A stretch of 40,054 nucleotides of DNA from a bacterium (GTDB lineage: Bacteria; Pseudomonadota; Alphaproteobacteria; Rhizobiales; JAKIUO01). The stretch spans positions 1 through 40,054 of the forward strand of contig JAAETJ010000505.1 in NCBI GenBank assembly GCA_024228495.1. Reading direction: 5' to 3'. Below the pieces are notes generated by a model, which was not told the DNA's origin, did not search any database, and was given only the letters and a program-made list of their open reading frames with translations. The translations under genes and the position numbers were made by a program. Shown piece after piece: positions 16,112 to 24,441 of this stretch (positions are counted from its first letter, which is position 1; each line of letters opens with the position of its first letter).

Positions 16112-17119
16112 ATGTCTCATACCCGTTACGATGTCCTTGGCATTGGCAATGCCATTGTCGATGTCCTGGCCCGCTGTCAAGACCAGTTTCTCACCGACAA
16201 TAATCTCGCCAAAGGTCATATGCGCCTCATCGATACGGCAGAAGCTGACAGCCTTTACGAAGTTATGGGCCCGGCAATTGAGATTTCTGGTGGATCAGCC
16301 GCCAACAGCATGGCAGGACTGGCAAGCCTTGGCGGGGATGCGGCTTTTATTGGCAAGGTCGCCAATGATCATCTGGGAGAAGTGTTCGGGCATGATCTAC
16401 GGGCCGCTGGCGTCACCTATCAGACAAAGGCTGTCAGCAAAGAAGGACGCAAACCTACTGCGCGATGCATGATCCTTGTGACCCCGGACGGTGAGCGCAC
16501 CATGAACACCTTTCTTGGCACCTCTGTAGAGCTTGGCGTTGGCGAGCTTGATCGCCAAATGATCATAGAAGCCCGCATTACCTATCTGGAAGGCTATTTA
16601 TTTGATCCTCAAGAAGCCAAGGAAGCATTTGTTGAAGCAGCCCGGATTGCTGGCGAGGTGGGGCGCAAGGTTGCCCTTAGTCTATCGGATGGTTTTTGTG
16701 TCGACCGCCACCGCGCAACGTTTCGCGCGCTGATCAAAAGTGGCATCGATATTCTGTTTGCCAATGAGGACGAGATTTTATCACTCTATGAAACACAAGA
16801 TTTCGATAAAGCCTGTAATCAGGCACGCGCCGAATGTGATCTTGTCGCCATCACGAGGGGCTCTGTTGGCTCCGTGATCCTCACGCCAGACGAACGCATT
16901 CTCGTCCCTGCCGAACCCGTCAATGAGGTCGTCGATACAACAGGTGCCGGTGATCTTTATGCCGCCGGGTTCCTGTACGGCTATGCCAAAGAGCTTGAAC
17001 TTGCAAAATGTGGACGGCTGGCGGCGCTGGCCGCATCCGAGATCATCAGTCATATGGGTGCCCGCCCCGAACATAATCTGCGAGACCTGGCGATTGAAAA
17101 AGGACTGTTGAAGGCCTGA
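16112..17119 (+). CDS. PfkB-family kinase, adenosine-kinase-like
   Basis: Members of this ribokinase-fold family phosphorylate adenosine or sugars with ATP. The 335-residue product has the N-terminal DVLGIGNAIVDVLARC, the substrate-lid GGSAANSMAGLASLGG, and the second PfkB signature DTTGAGDLYAAGFLYG with the catalytic Asp. Alphaproteobacterial proteins with this pattern are usually called adenosine kinase. The start ATG 16112 gives the family N-terminus; the open frame extends upstream without support. Confidence 0.88.
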   Translation: MSHTRYDVLGIGNAIVDVLARCQDQFLTDNNLAKGHMRLIDTAEADSLYEVMGPAIEISGGSAANSMAGLASLGGDAAFIGKVANDHLGEVFGHDLRAAGVTYQTKAVSKEGRKPTARCMILVTPDGERTMNTFLGTSVELGVGELDRQMIIEARITYLEGYLFDPQEAKEAFVEAARIAGEVGRKVALSLSDGFCVDRHRATFRALIKSGIDILFANEDEILSLYETQDFDKACNQARAECDLVAITRGSVGSVILTPDERILVPAEPVNEVVDTTGAGDLYAAGFLYGYAKELELAKCGRLAALAASEIISHMGARPEHNLRDLAIEKGLLKA

Positions 17120-17182
17120 GGGTCAGTGATGAGGTTGAGTTGGAACACCTACTAAACACTCAACACTGGAGCACAATAACCC

Positions 17183-17860
17183 CTACCATACCAATATCTC
17201 ACCATTGGTATGCCAGAACAAACCAGTTTGATCTACATCCAGCCGATCCATTATGGCAATCAGGCCTTGCGCTGATTCGGGCGCATCAATCAGACCATTG
17301 CCCCCCGTCATATCGGTGCGCACCCAGCCTGGATGCAGCATCGCCACGCTGATCCCCCGATCCTTCAAATCAACCGACAAGGAACGCCCCGCCATATTGG
17401 CAGCCGCTTTTGACATGCGATAGCCATAAGAGCCACCCGAATCATTATCATCAATCGATCCCATACGGGAGGTGACAATGCCGACTTTGGCGTGATCCGA
17501 TAAATGGCCAAGCAAAGCATGGGTGACGCGCAGAGGTGCTACCGCATTGATTTCAAACTGTTTGTAAATGGAAGCGATATCAAGATTTTCGAGTGTCACC
17601 GACGCCATGATGCCCGCGTTATTGATCAACAGATCGATCTTGTCGCCGCCTAGCGCCTCCACCAGCTTGTCGACATCCTGATCGTTCGTAACATCAACGT
17701 CCTCGATGATGCGCAAAAGAGAACTGCTCTTATTTCCCAGCTCATCAAGGCCTTGTGAGCGTTCCCGACAAACAGCGATGACCTCATCGCCGCGCTGCAA
17801 AAGCTGCGTACAAAATGCCAAACCGATACCCCGATTTGCTCCGGTGATCAGTGCTTTCAT
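17183..17860 (-). CDS. Short-chain dehydrogenase/reductase
   Basis: A 225-residue SDR with the classical cofactor motif GANRGIG at 7-13, DVTNDQDV at the adenine-binding turn, NNAG near 89, a catalytic Ser in VTSRMGS and the YxxxK pair in YGYRMSKAA. It ends shortly after PGWVRTDMTGG, as in the C-factor / sniffer-like SDR subgroup. The substrate is unknown. It is divergent from the LCIB-like gene, with about 150 bases between starts. Confidence 0.9.
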   Translation of the reverse strand: MKALITGANRGIGLAFCTQLLQRGDEVIAVCRERSQGLDELGNKSSSLLRIIEDVDVTNDQDVDKLVEALGGDKIDLLINNAGIMASVTLENLDIASIYKQFEINAVAPLRVTHALLGHLSDHAKVGIVTSRMGSIDDNDSGGSYGYRMSKAAANMAGRSLSVDLKDRGISVAMLHPGWVRTDMTGGNGLIDAPESAQGLIAIMDRLDVDQTGLFWHTNGEILVW

Positions 17861-18013
17861 AATGTCATTCTCCTCACGATATAGCGGTGTAAACCTGTCT
17901 TAAATGGGTCGCTGAATCAAATTGAACAAATTCTTCGCTTCAAATCGATACACGCACGTCTTATGCTGGTCACTGTACTATCAGTTCTTTACATGACAGC
18001 GAAGGTTTCCACC

Positions 18014-18727
18014 ATGGTGATGACAAATATCCAGCAATATTTTCCAAACCCAACGCAAGAGAGTGTTTTTTTCGCCAAAACGGCTTCCACTTTGGCAAAC
18101 CTTGGGTTCAGAGGTGAAAACACGCTGCCAATCATAGCGGTCTGCCGTGATGAGATCTGCGCAAGCTTTGTTAGTGCTGCCGAACAGCATTGGGGCAATA
18201 GTTTTACACTTGGCGGCCTTGCCGGATTGCCCTTTGCTGGTAAAACCGGCATGGGAGCTGCCAGCCACCATGCCCCCGATAAATATGACCGAGAACGCTT
18301 CGTCATTTACGCCATGACTCATATTGGTTTTGGGCCAGACGCTGAAATCGGCGGCTGTGTGCGCCCCGGCATGGAACATCTCAATGGGGCTTGCGGCGCG
18401 CTGATGGCCTATACGGGGCAGCTCAAAGAAAACAATGTGGAAACCAAGGTTTTCACAGATGATGGGGAGTTCGGACTGCTCACTCATCGGCTAGCCAAAG
18501 TCGCGCCAACCGACAACCCCGACCTGATCGGCGTCACCAGTGCAGCCCTCAAAGCCATCCGTCAGGATATTGATGGGTTGGCTACCAGCGTGATCGATAC
18601 AGAAAAAGCAGATTACGCCGTCTTTACCGGTACGCAGGTCCATCTGCCAGATGGCAATTACGTGCAAGCTGCAGACAGCTGGGTGGTGATGAACGGTCAG
18701 CGCCAGGACATCAATTTCAACAGCTAA
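18014..18727 (+). CDS. LCIB-type (theta-class) carbonic anhydrase homologue
   Basis: The 237-residue protein matches the limiting-CO2-inducible protein B/C family, known from the algal CO2-concentrating system and found in some bacteria; members have a beta-carbonic-anhydrase-like zinc fold. Family hallmarks are IIAVCRDEICASF, FTLGGLAGLPFAGKTGMGAA followed by SHHAP, YAMTHIGFGPDAEIGGCVRPG and NGACGALMAY. Plausible zinc ligands are the Cys of CRDE, the His of THIGF and the Cys of GACGAL, all present. Start: ATG 18014 behind GAAGG; ATG 18020 and an upstream ATG 17963 are alternatives. No bicarbonate transporter or carboxylase is nearby. Confidence 0.72.
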   Translation: MVMTNIQQYFPNPTQESVFFAKTASTLANLGFRGENTLPIIAVCRDEICASFVSAAEQHWGNSFTLGGLAGLPFAGKTGMGAASHHAPDKYDRERFVIYAMTHIGFGPDAEIGGCVRPGMEHLNGACGALMAYTGQLKENNVETKVFTDDGEFGLLTHRLAKVAPTDNPDLIGVTSAALKAIRQDIDGLATSVIDTEKADYAVFTGTQVHLPDGNYVQAADSWVVMNGQRQDINFNS

Positions 18728-18748
18728 ATTGAACGAATTTTCATACAA

Positions 18749-19102
18749 CTACCGACAGTCGTCGGCAGGTTTTTCTGAGTGCTTCTCAATATACTGAAGT
18801 ATGATGTCATCAGTTATCTGACCACTTGTGGTACTGAAATAGCCCCTGCCCCAAAATCTGCGATCCCGGTACCTCTTTCTCTGTTCGGGAAACTCTTGCT
18901 GGATTTTTCGCGATGTGCGTCCTTTGATGACCCTCATCAAATTACTGATCGATACTTTGGAATGCACCGACACGAACATATGCACATGATCACTCGACAG
19001 CACACCACTGATGATAGTCACACCGAGTTCGCCACAGACTTGACGAGTGATTTCCCGGATACGCTACCGCATCTCTCCGCGCAAAATCTTGAACCGGTAT
19101 CA
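18749..19102 (-). pseudogene. IS200/IS605-family transposase relic (TnpA)
   Basis: The minus strand encodes a Y1 transposase remnant: SSDHVHMFVSV holds the HxH metal site, KGRTSRKIQQEFPEQRKRY and FWGRGYFSTTSG follow, and ILQYIEKH holds the catalytic Tyr. Upstream the same frame reads YRFKILRGEMR, then an in-frame TAG (19064-19066), then RIREITRQVCGELGV. A TGA at 19100-19102 stops anything earlier, and the first part of the family is missing. It is therefore dead, though the HUH core is intact. A small hairpin (CCGAC / GTCGG, 18752-18765) overlaps its end. Confidence 0.8.
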
Positions 19103-19163
19103 TCTCCTGCCTGGTCACCTAGTGCCTGAAAACAAAAAACCGAATCAAAAAATTGGTCGGGCG

Positions 19164-19979
19164 TTATATCTTCAGATCGACAATCACCGGTGCATGATCA
19201 GAGGGGCGCTCCCAACTGCGAGCCGGTTCTACAACCTGCATATAGGTCGCACACCCTTCCAGACTTGGCGTCATCCACACATGATCAAGGCGCCGGCCCC
19301 GATTGCTGGCCTGCCAGTCCTTTGCCCGATAGCTCCACCAGGTAAAAAGTTTTTCCTCGTCCGGTACATGACAGCGCATGACGTCAATCCATGACAGCGA
19401 TTGCGCAACCTTGTCGAGATGCTCGACCTCAATAGGCGTATGAGAGACAATTTTCAGCATTCGCTTGTGTGACCAGACATCATTTTCCAGAGGGGCGATA
19501 TTGAGATCCCCCACCAGGATCATCGGGGCATCGCGATCTTTTTGTTTGCGAAACGTTTTCGCCATATCGGTTAAAAAATCAAGCTTGTGAGCAAATTTTG
19601 GATTGGTCTTTTTATCAGGGGCATCGCCACCAGCTGGAACATAGAAATTGTGAATTTGCACGGGCTTGCCATTGCGCTTGACCCCCGGCATTTCCACATT
19701 CAGGTGACGGGCTTCATCAATACCGCCAAACACCGTGCGCTCAACGGTGCGCAAAGGCATGCGAGCCAAGGTCGCGACGCCATGATAGGCTTTTTGTCCG
19801 TTCAACTCGACATGCTCATAGCCCTGGGCTGCCAGCTCATCGAGCGGAAATTGCTCATTTTGGCATTTAATTTCCTGCAGGCATAAAACATCAACCTCAT
19901 ATTCTTGCAAAAACCGCAGGATCTGCGGCATGCGCAATCGCGCTGAATTGATATTCCACGTGGCCAGTCTGATGTTCAT
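19164..19979 (-). CDS. xth: Exodeoxyribonuclease III
   Basis: Exonuclease III / AP endonuclease for base-excision repair. The 271-residue protein starts MNIRLATWNINSARLR and has the active-site Glu in LCLQEIKCQ (near 36), the VGDLNIAP strand with Asp and Asn, and a terminal SDHAPVIVDL with Asp and His. The length and start agree with the family. In relatives it lies beside lolA and ftsK, as here, separated by an HTH fragment and a structured gene-free region. Confidence 0.95.
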   Translation of the reverse strand: MNIRLATWNINSARLRMPQILRFLQEYEVDVLCLQEIKCQNEQFPLDELAAQGYEHVELNGQKAYHGVATLARMPLRTVERTVFGGIDEARHLNVEMPGVKRNGKPVQIHNFYVPAGGDAPDKKTNPKFAHKLDFLTDMAKTFRKQKDRDAPMILVGDLNIAPLENDVWSHKRMLKIVSHTPIEVEHLDKVAQSLSWIDVMRCHVPDEEKLFTWWSYRAKDWQASNRGRRLDHVWMTPSLEGCATYMQVVEPARSWERPSDHAPVIVDLKI

Positions 19980-20067
19980 GGATGTTCCTCAGCTCCCCAA
20001 CTGCGCTCGTATTAGCCCGGCCATCAAATAAATGGCTCTGCTATACGGTTCAATGTACTAATATTGG

Positions 20068-20274
20068 ATGACCAAAACAGATGCAAGATCCATGGAGCCC
20101 AAAACTCAGGAGCAGCTTCGCGAGCAAGCGATAAGGCTGTGGCACAAGGGTAAAAAATACGCAGAGATCGCCGATATTGTCGGCGTTAGCGAAAACACCG
20201 TTGGCAAACATACCCAGGTAACACCAGTCTCAACTTTTTCCAGTTCCCATACCGAACGAAACGTGATTCCATGA
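20068..20274 (+). pseudogene. Orphan helix-turn-helix fragment, probably transposase N-terminus
   Basis: A frame of 68 codons whose first half (TQEQLREQAIRLWHKGKKYA followed by EIADIVGVSENTVGKH) is a clear helix-turn-helix of the kind found at the N-terminus of transposases and small terminases. After GKH the sequence loses resemblance and ends in low-complexity residues. I take it as the stub of a mobile-element gene. It could also be a tiny real regulator, but no ribosome site is obvious. Confidence 0.4.
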
Positions 20275-20315
20275 GGTTGTAAACCAACCGACCATTATCT
20301 GACATGGAGGGTTGC

Positions 20316-20548
20316 CCCGTTTCAGAGTTGAAACGGGTATCATAAAACAAAGGTTTTTGAGAGGTGCGCCGCCATTCTCAAACAGTGTGAGCTGGTGTCA
20401 CTTAATTTGAGCTGAAAATCACCTTGTTTGCGAGGCGTTACATCTATTGGTCCACAAGAAAACAAAAAACAAGACGTTCGGCTCAAATCTGGGGGATGAG
20501 CCGAACACCTGTTTACCGTTTCTACGGGCGTCGGGAGGGCACCGACGC
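20316..20548. ncRNA. Gene-free region with four strong hairpins; candidate structured RNA
   Basis: Four perfect stems follow each other: CCCGTTTCA/TGAAACGGG (20316-20337, 4-base loop), TTTGAGA/TCTCAAA (20356-20382), GTTCGGCTCA/TGAGCCGAAC (20476-20506) and GCGTCGG/CCGACGC (20528-20548). A weaker GGTG/CACC stem lies at about 20394-20424. There is no open frame with coding character. I tried to fit 6S, tmRNA, SRP and RNase P RNA and none matched. It may be an unrecognised small RNA or structured ends of a lost element. Strand unknown. Confidence 0.4.
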
Positions 20549-20724
20549 TTAGTGATCGCCGCTTGGGATAGCAAGAGAGGGCTAAGATCCTAAGAACATT
20601 TGACGATTACCTTGACTCATAGATATGTTCTTTTTGAACCAATACAAGGCCACACGCAAAAAGGACTGAAAACCGGTGTTTTCTATCCGTTATCGCTCGA
20701 CTATAGCCAACGTTCCGGGCATCT

Positions 20725-21507
20725 TTATTTTTCGCCAAATACGTTTTCAAGAGCAATATTTGAAGCAGCAAACAGCTTTTTGCCAAGCTTCTTCTCATAG
20801 TTCAGATTGCTGATCTCAATCCGCGTATGCAACCCTTGCGCATCTGTGATGACCCATTCTTTCAGCTTTATGTCTGGCAGAGAGAAAAACAATTGAATCT
20901 GACCAGCCGACTGGCCACTTCTGTCGGCCAATTTAATCGAAGCGCTGGTATCTGAACTTGCCAGGGCCAAAATCCGAGCATCCCGTTGCAAATCTACATT
21001 TTTGGTCAGCAACATTCTAAAGGGTGTTGATTCGAGGGGATATTTATTGACGGTCTTGAGATCATGATCTTCGATCGAGAGATATTCCCCGTCAGAAACG
21101 ATGCGCAGGCGGCTGGGGCGTGCATAGTCAAAACGCATGCGTCCGGGGCGCAAAACATAGAACACTCCCTTTTGCACCACATTGTCAGGATTGGTCTGAA
21201 TGAACTGGCCTTCAAGATCATTGAACTTTTGCATAAAGGTATTGATCTTTTGCAGCAGTTTGCGCTGATCTTCTGGCAATGCAGAGCTGTCACTATCAGG
21301 TTCAGCTGGCGTTACTTCGGCTGTCCAGGCACTCCCAGAAATAGCATTGACGGGGGGTTTTTCCTTACTGACGCGCACATCATCAAGCGCCATGGAGGGG
21401 ACCGAGAACCCCACACAAATCAACAAGCCAGCAATCAGTAAGCTGGCATTCCAGAGCACAGCACCACACCAGTCTTCAACGTCAAAATCAGGCCCCGAAA
21501 ATTTCAT
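20725..21507 (-). CDS. lolA: Outer-membrane lipoprotein carrier protein LolA
   Basis: LolA ferries lipoproteins across the periplasm from LolCDE to the outer membrane. The 260-residue product has an N-terminal hydrophobic signal (LLIAGLLICVGFSVPSMA) and a LolA domain from about residue 85: LLQKINTFMQKFNDLEGQFI, GVFYVLRPGRMRFDYARP, YLSIEDHDLKTVNKYPLEST and PFRMLL. An acidic/Pro linker precedes the domain. It is typically placed next to ftsK in Hyphomicrobiales. Confidence 0.92.
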   Translation of the reverse strand: MKFSGPDFDVEDWCGAVLWNASLLIAGLLICVGFSVPSMALDDVRVSKEKPPVNAISGSAWTAEVTPAEPDSDSSALPEDQRKLLQKINTFMQKFNDLEGQFIQTNPDNVVQKGVFYVLRPGRMRFDYARPSRLRIVSDGEYLSIEDHDLKTVNKYPLESTPFRMLLTKNVDLQRDARILALASSDTSASIKLADRSGQSAGQIQLFFSLPDIKLKEWVITDAQGLHTRIEISNLNYEKKLGKKLFAASNIALENVFGEK

Positions 21508-21806
21508 TAAAGTGTCCCCCTGAGGTTCGATACCAGCAATATTGCGGTTCTCGCCATCCTGTATTGATCAGATCAATGCTCCACACACTGCCGCATATTC
21601 CCAAACGCACTATTTGAGAATAGCATGGGCCGCATAAGTAATGATGCGTCAACTTCATGGCTAAAATTGGATCAATCCAGCACCATTGCAACTATCTCGG
21701 GGGTCGCTCATCAATCAGTTTGTATGAGTGTTATTTCGGCAACAAATCAAGCCGTACTAGTCGATCTGATCGAAGACAATCACATCCCCAGACTTTCAAC
21801 AAAAAG
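21508..21806. other. Intergenic region between lolA start and ftsK terminator
   Basis: It should hold the lolA promoter, read leftward. A plus-strand frame from ATG 21625 is open but runs through the terminator hairpin and into the opposite strand of ftsK, so I do not accept it. No other feature was recognised. Confidence 0.4.
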
Positions 21807-21830
21807 CAGCCCGCACATATATGCGGGCTG
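21807..21830. terminator. Strong terminator hairpin after ftsK
   Basis: CAGCCCGCA (21807-21815), six-base loop, TGCGGGCTG (21822-21830). Read on the minus strand it is followed by CTTTTTG, a good intrinsic terminator for ftsK, which ends 36 bases upstream. On the plus strand it is followed by TCAATTTTTG, so it may work both ways. Confidence 0.8.
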
Positions 21831-21866
21831 TCAATTTTTGTTTTTGTTACAAAGCTTTAAGCGCAG

Positions 21867-24425
21867 TTACATTGCCGCTTCGGATGGATCGGCAGGTACG
21901 AGAATTTCGCGTTTACCAGCATTATTGGCGCGGCCAATAATCCCTTCATCCTCCATCCGCTCGATCAATGTCGCCGCTTTATTGTACCCAATTGACAAGC
22001 GCCGCTGAACATAGCTGGTTGAGGCTTTTTGATCGCGCACAACAATCGCCACCGCTTCATCATAGAGACTTTCAAATTTCTCTTTGGCAGTATCCTTGGC
22101 GCTTGGCAGATCCACTTCTTCTTGCAAGCCTTTGGTGACCGCTTCAAGATATTGTGGCACACCCTGGGCTTTGAGGAAGTTGGCAACCCGTTCGACTTCT
22201 TCATCTGAAACAAACGAGCCGTGAACACGAGTGATCTGGCCACCTCCTGCCATGTGCAGCATATCGCCCATGCCAAGCAATTGTTCGGCGCCCATTTCAC
22301 CAAGAATGGTGCGGCTATCGATTTTTGAGGTCACCTGGAAACTGATCCGGGTGGGGAAATTGGCCTTGATAGTGCCTGTGATCACATCGACGCTTGGGCG
22401 CTGGGTGGCGGTAATCAAATGAATACCGGCCGCACGGGCTTTTTGCGCCAGACGCTGAATGGATCCCTCGATTTCTTTACCAGCCACCATCATCAAGTCT
22501 GCCATCTCGTCAATCACCACAACGATAAATGGCAGCTCTTGATAATCAAGCTTTTGCTGTTCGTAGATCGCCTGCCCGGTGCCTTTATCAAAGCCTGTCT
22601 GCACTGTATTGGTGATCTCAACGCCATGTTCCTTGGCTTCCTTGATGCGAGAATTATAACCGCCAATATTACGCACATTGATCTTCGACATTTTATGATA
22701 TCGCTCATCCATCTCACGCACCACCCAATTAAGCGCAACGACCGCTTTTTTGGGATCGGTGACAACGGGTGTCAGCAAATGCGGGATGCCATCATAGATG
22801 GACAGCTCAAGCATTTTGGGATCGATCATGATAAATTTGCACTGCTCGGGCGTCAGATTGTACAAGAGTGACAAAATCATTGTGTTGATGCCAACTGACT
22901 TACCGGATCCGGTAGTACCAGCGATCAGCAAATGAGGCATCTTGGCAAGGTCAACAATATTGGCTGCACCAGATATATCCTTGCCAAGTACCAATGGCAG
23001 TTTGGCTTTATTTTCACCCGCGTAAATAGACTCCAATTGCTCACGCAGATAGACGATTTCACGCGTTTCATTGGGCAACTCGATACCGATTGCATTCCGT
23101 CCAGGAACAACCGCAACACGAGCCGAAATGGCGCCCATGGTACGGGCGATATCATCGGCCAGACCTATGATCTGCGCTGACTTGACGCCACGAGCTGGTT
23201 CAAATTCATACATGGTGACGATGGGACCGGGTTTGACGTCGATCACTTCACCTTTTACCTTGAAGTCCTCAAGCACCTGTTCAAGCAGGTCTGCCCTATT
23301 TTGCGATTCTTCGTCAGATAGAACGACACTTTTCGTACCAAGCGGCGTTGATTTCAAAAACTCCAGCGGTGGAAGCGAAAAACCATTCTGATGCGTATCC
23401 AGTAACGGCAATTGCTCGCTGCGGATCACTTTGGCGCGGCTCTGCTTCCTGTCCATTTCAGGATCATAAGCATAGACGGGGGCCGGCGGAGCGGACGCTT
23501 TAGCCTTTGGCATCTCTACTGACTGGCCATCCATCGATACAACATTGTTTTCCATTGGAGCCGTGTTGGCGCTCATTGGCGCAACAGCTTCAGCTGGCTC
23601 AATATTTTCGGTAGCATTGATCTGCACCTGTTCCAAGATAGAAGGTGCTGCTTGCTCGGCAACAATTGGTGCAGGAACCTTCGGTTCGATACGGCCCATA
23701 TGATCAACATGACCAACAACAGGAATACGGTTGCTCTGATCGCTATATGGATCTACAGGAGCGCCGGGTTCCGCAATATAGTCGATGACGTCTTCATCAA
23801 AAGCCGGCGTTGATTTGTTGGTCGCTGGTTTCAGCAAAAGCGTATAATTGGACGGCTTGATCCCGCAAGCTGCAGAAAGTCCCCAAAAGCTCAGGATCGG
23901 CAAAAGGACATTGGCCAATAGTTTGGTAATGGCGGTGTTGACCTCAATGAACGATCCAGCAATCATCACGGAGCGCAAAACATGGTCGCCGATAAAGCCA
24001 CCATGACCAACAGACAAAGGCCAGCCTTTGGCAACCGACAATGCTGCAAAAGCGCCCGCCAGCATGGCCAACGATAAAGGCCAAAGCAACAAACGTTCAA
24101 TGACCCGGTTTGGTCTGATGAGTGCGAGCAAATGCCAACCCCATGCCGCCATGGGGAAAAACACCAATATGGATGCCAGTCCCAATGTCTGAAACAACAA
24201 ATCAGCAATGATCGCCCCGCCACTACCAAGCAGGTTGGTAGCCACAAGATCGGTTGCATTGGACATGCTGGGATCATGATTGGACCAGGTGGCAAGGCAC
24301 AACCATCCGGCAATCGCCGTCATGATCAAAAAACCGCCAAATAATCTCGTAAATGCGCGTTTTGCTCCCGAACCCAAACTATCTGGAAACAAACGCGTGT
24401 GCTCAATATTCGCTACTATCGACAT
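21867..24425 (-). CDS. ftsK: DNA translocase FtsK
   Basis: FtsK anchors at the septum and pumps chromosome termini for dimer resolution. The 852-residue protein has about four N-terminal membrane helices (within residues 25-190), a Pro/Ala/Glu-rich linker to about 360, the alpha and beta motor domains with Walker A AGTTGSGKSVGIN near residue 507 and Walker B FIVVVIDEMADLMM, and a C-terminal winged-helix gamma domain (VQRRLSIGYNKAATLIERME). The linker is short compared with E. coli, as is usual in this class. It is followed by a terminator and preceded by an aminotransferase gene. Confidence 0.97.
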   Translation of the reverse strand: MSIVANIEHTRLFPDSLGSGAKRAFTRLFGGFLIMTAIAGWLCLATWSNHDPSMSNATDLVATNLLGSGGAIIADLLFQTLGLASILVFFPMAAWGWHLLALIRPNRVIERLLLWPLSLAMLAGAFAALSVAKGWPLSVGHGGFIGDHVLRSVMIAGSFIEVNTAITKLLANVLLPILSFWGLSAACGIKPSNYTLLLKPATNKSTPAFDEDVIDYIAEPGAPVDPYSDQSNRIPVVGHVDHMGRIEPKVPAPIVAEQAAPSILEQVQINATENIEPAEAVAPMSANTAPMENNVVSMDGQSVEMPKAKASAPPAPVYAYDPEMDRKQSRAKVIRSEQLPLLDTHQNGFSLPPLEFLKSTPLGTKSVVLSDEESQNRADLLEQVLEDFKVKGEVIDVKPGPIVTMYEFEPARGVKSAQIIGLADDIARTMGAISARVAVVPGRNAIGIELPNETREIVYLREQLESIYAGENKAKLPLVLGKDISGAANIVDLAKMPHLLIAGTTGSGKSVGINTMILSLLYNLTPEQCKFIMIDPKMLELSIYDGIPHLLTPVVTDPKKAVVALNWVVREMDERYHKMSKINVRNIGGYNSRIKEAKEHGVEITNTVQTGFDKGTGQAIYEQQKLDYQELPFIVVVIDEMADLMMVAGKEIEGSIQRLAQKARAAGIHLITATQRPSVDVITGTIKANFPTRISFQVTSKIDSRTILGEMGAEQLLGMGDMLHMAGGGQITRVHGSFVSDEEVERVANFLKAQGVPQYLEAVTKGLQEEVDLPSAKDTAKEKFESLYDEAVAIVVRDQKASTSYVQRRLSIGYNKAATLIERMEDEGIIGRANNAGKREILVPADPSEAAM

Positions 24426-24441
24426 TCCTCGAAGACCCTCG

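Noticed and set aside
20316-20548. 6S RNA, tmRNA, SRP RNA or retron RNA
   Set aside because: No central bubble architecture, no tag sequence, no GGAAGGAAGC-type SRP core, and no reverse transcriptase gene nearby.
21625-22008. 127-codon plus-strand frame between lolA and ftsK
   Set aside because: It crosses the strong terminator hairpin and overlaps the 3' end of ftsK in antisense; no family resemblance.
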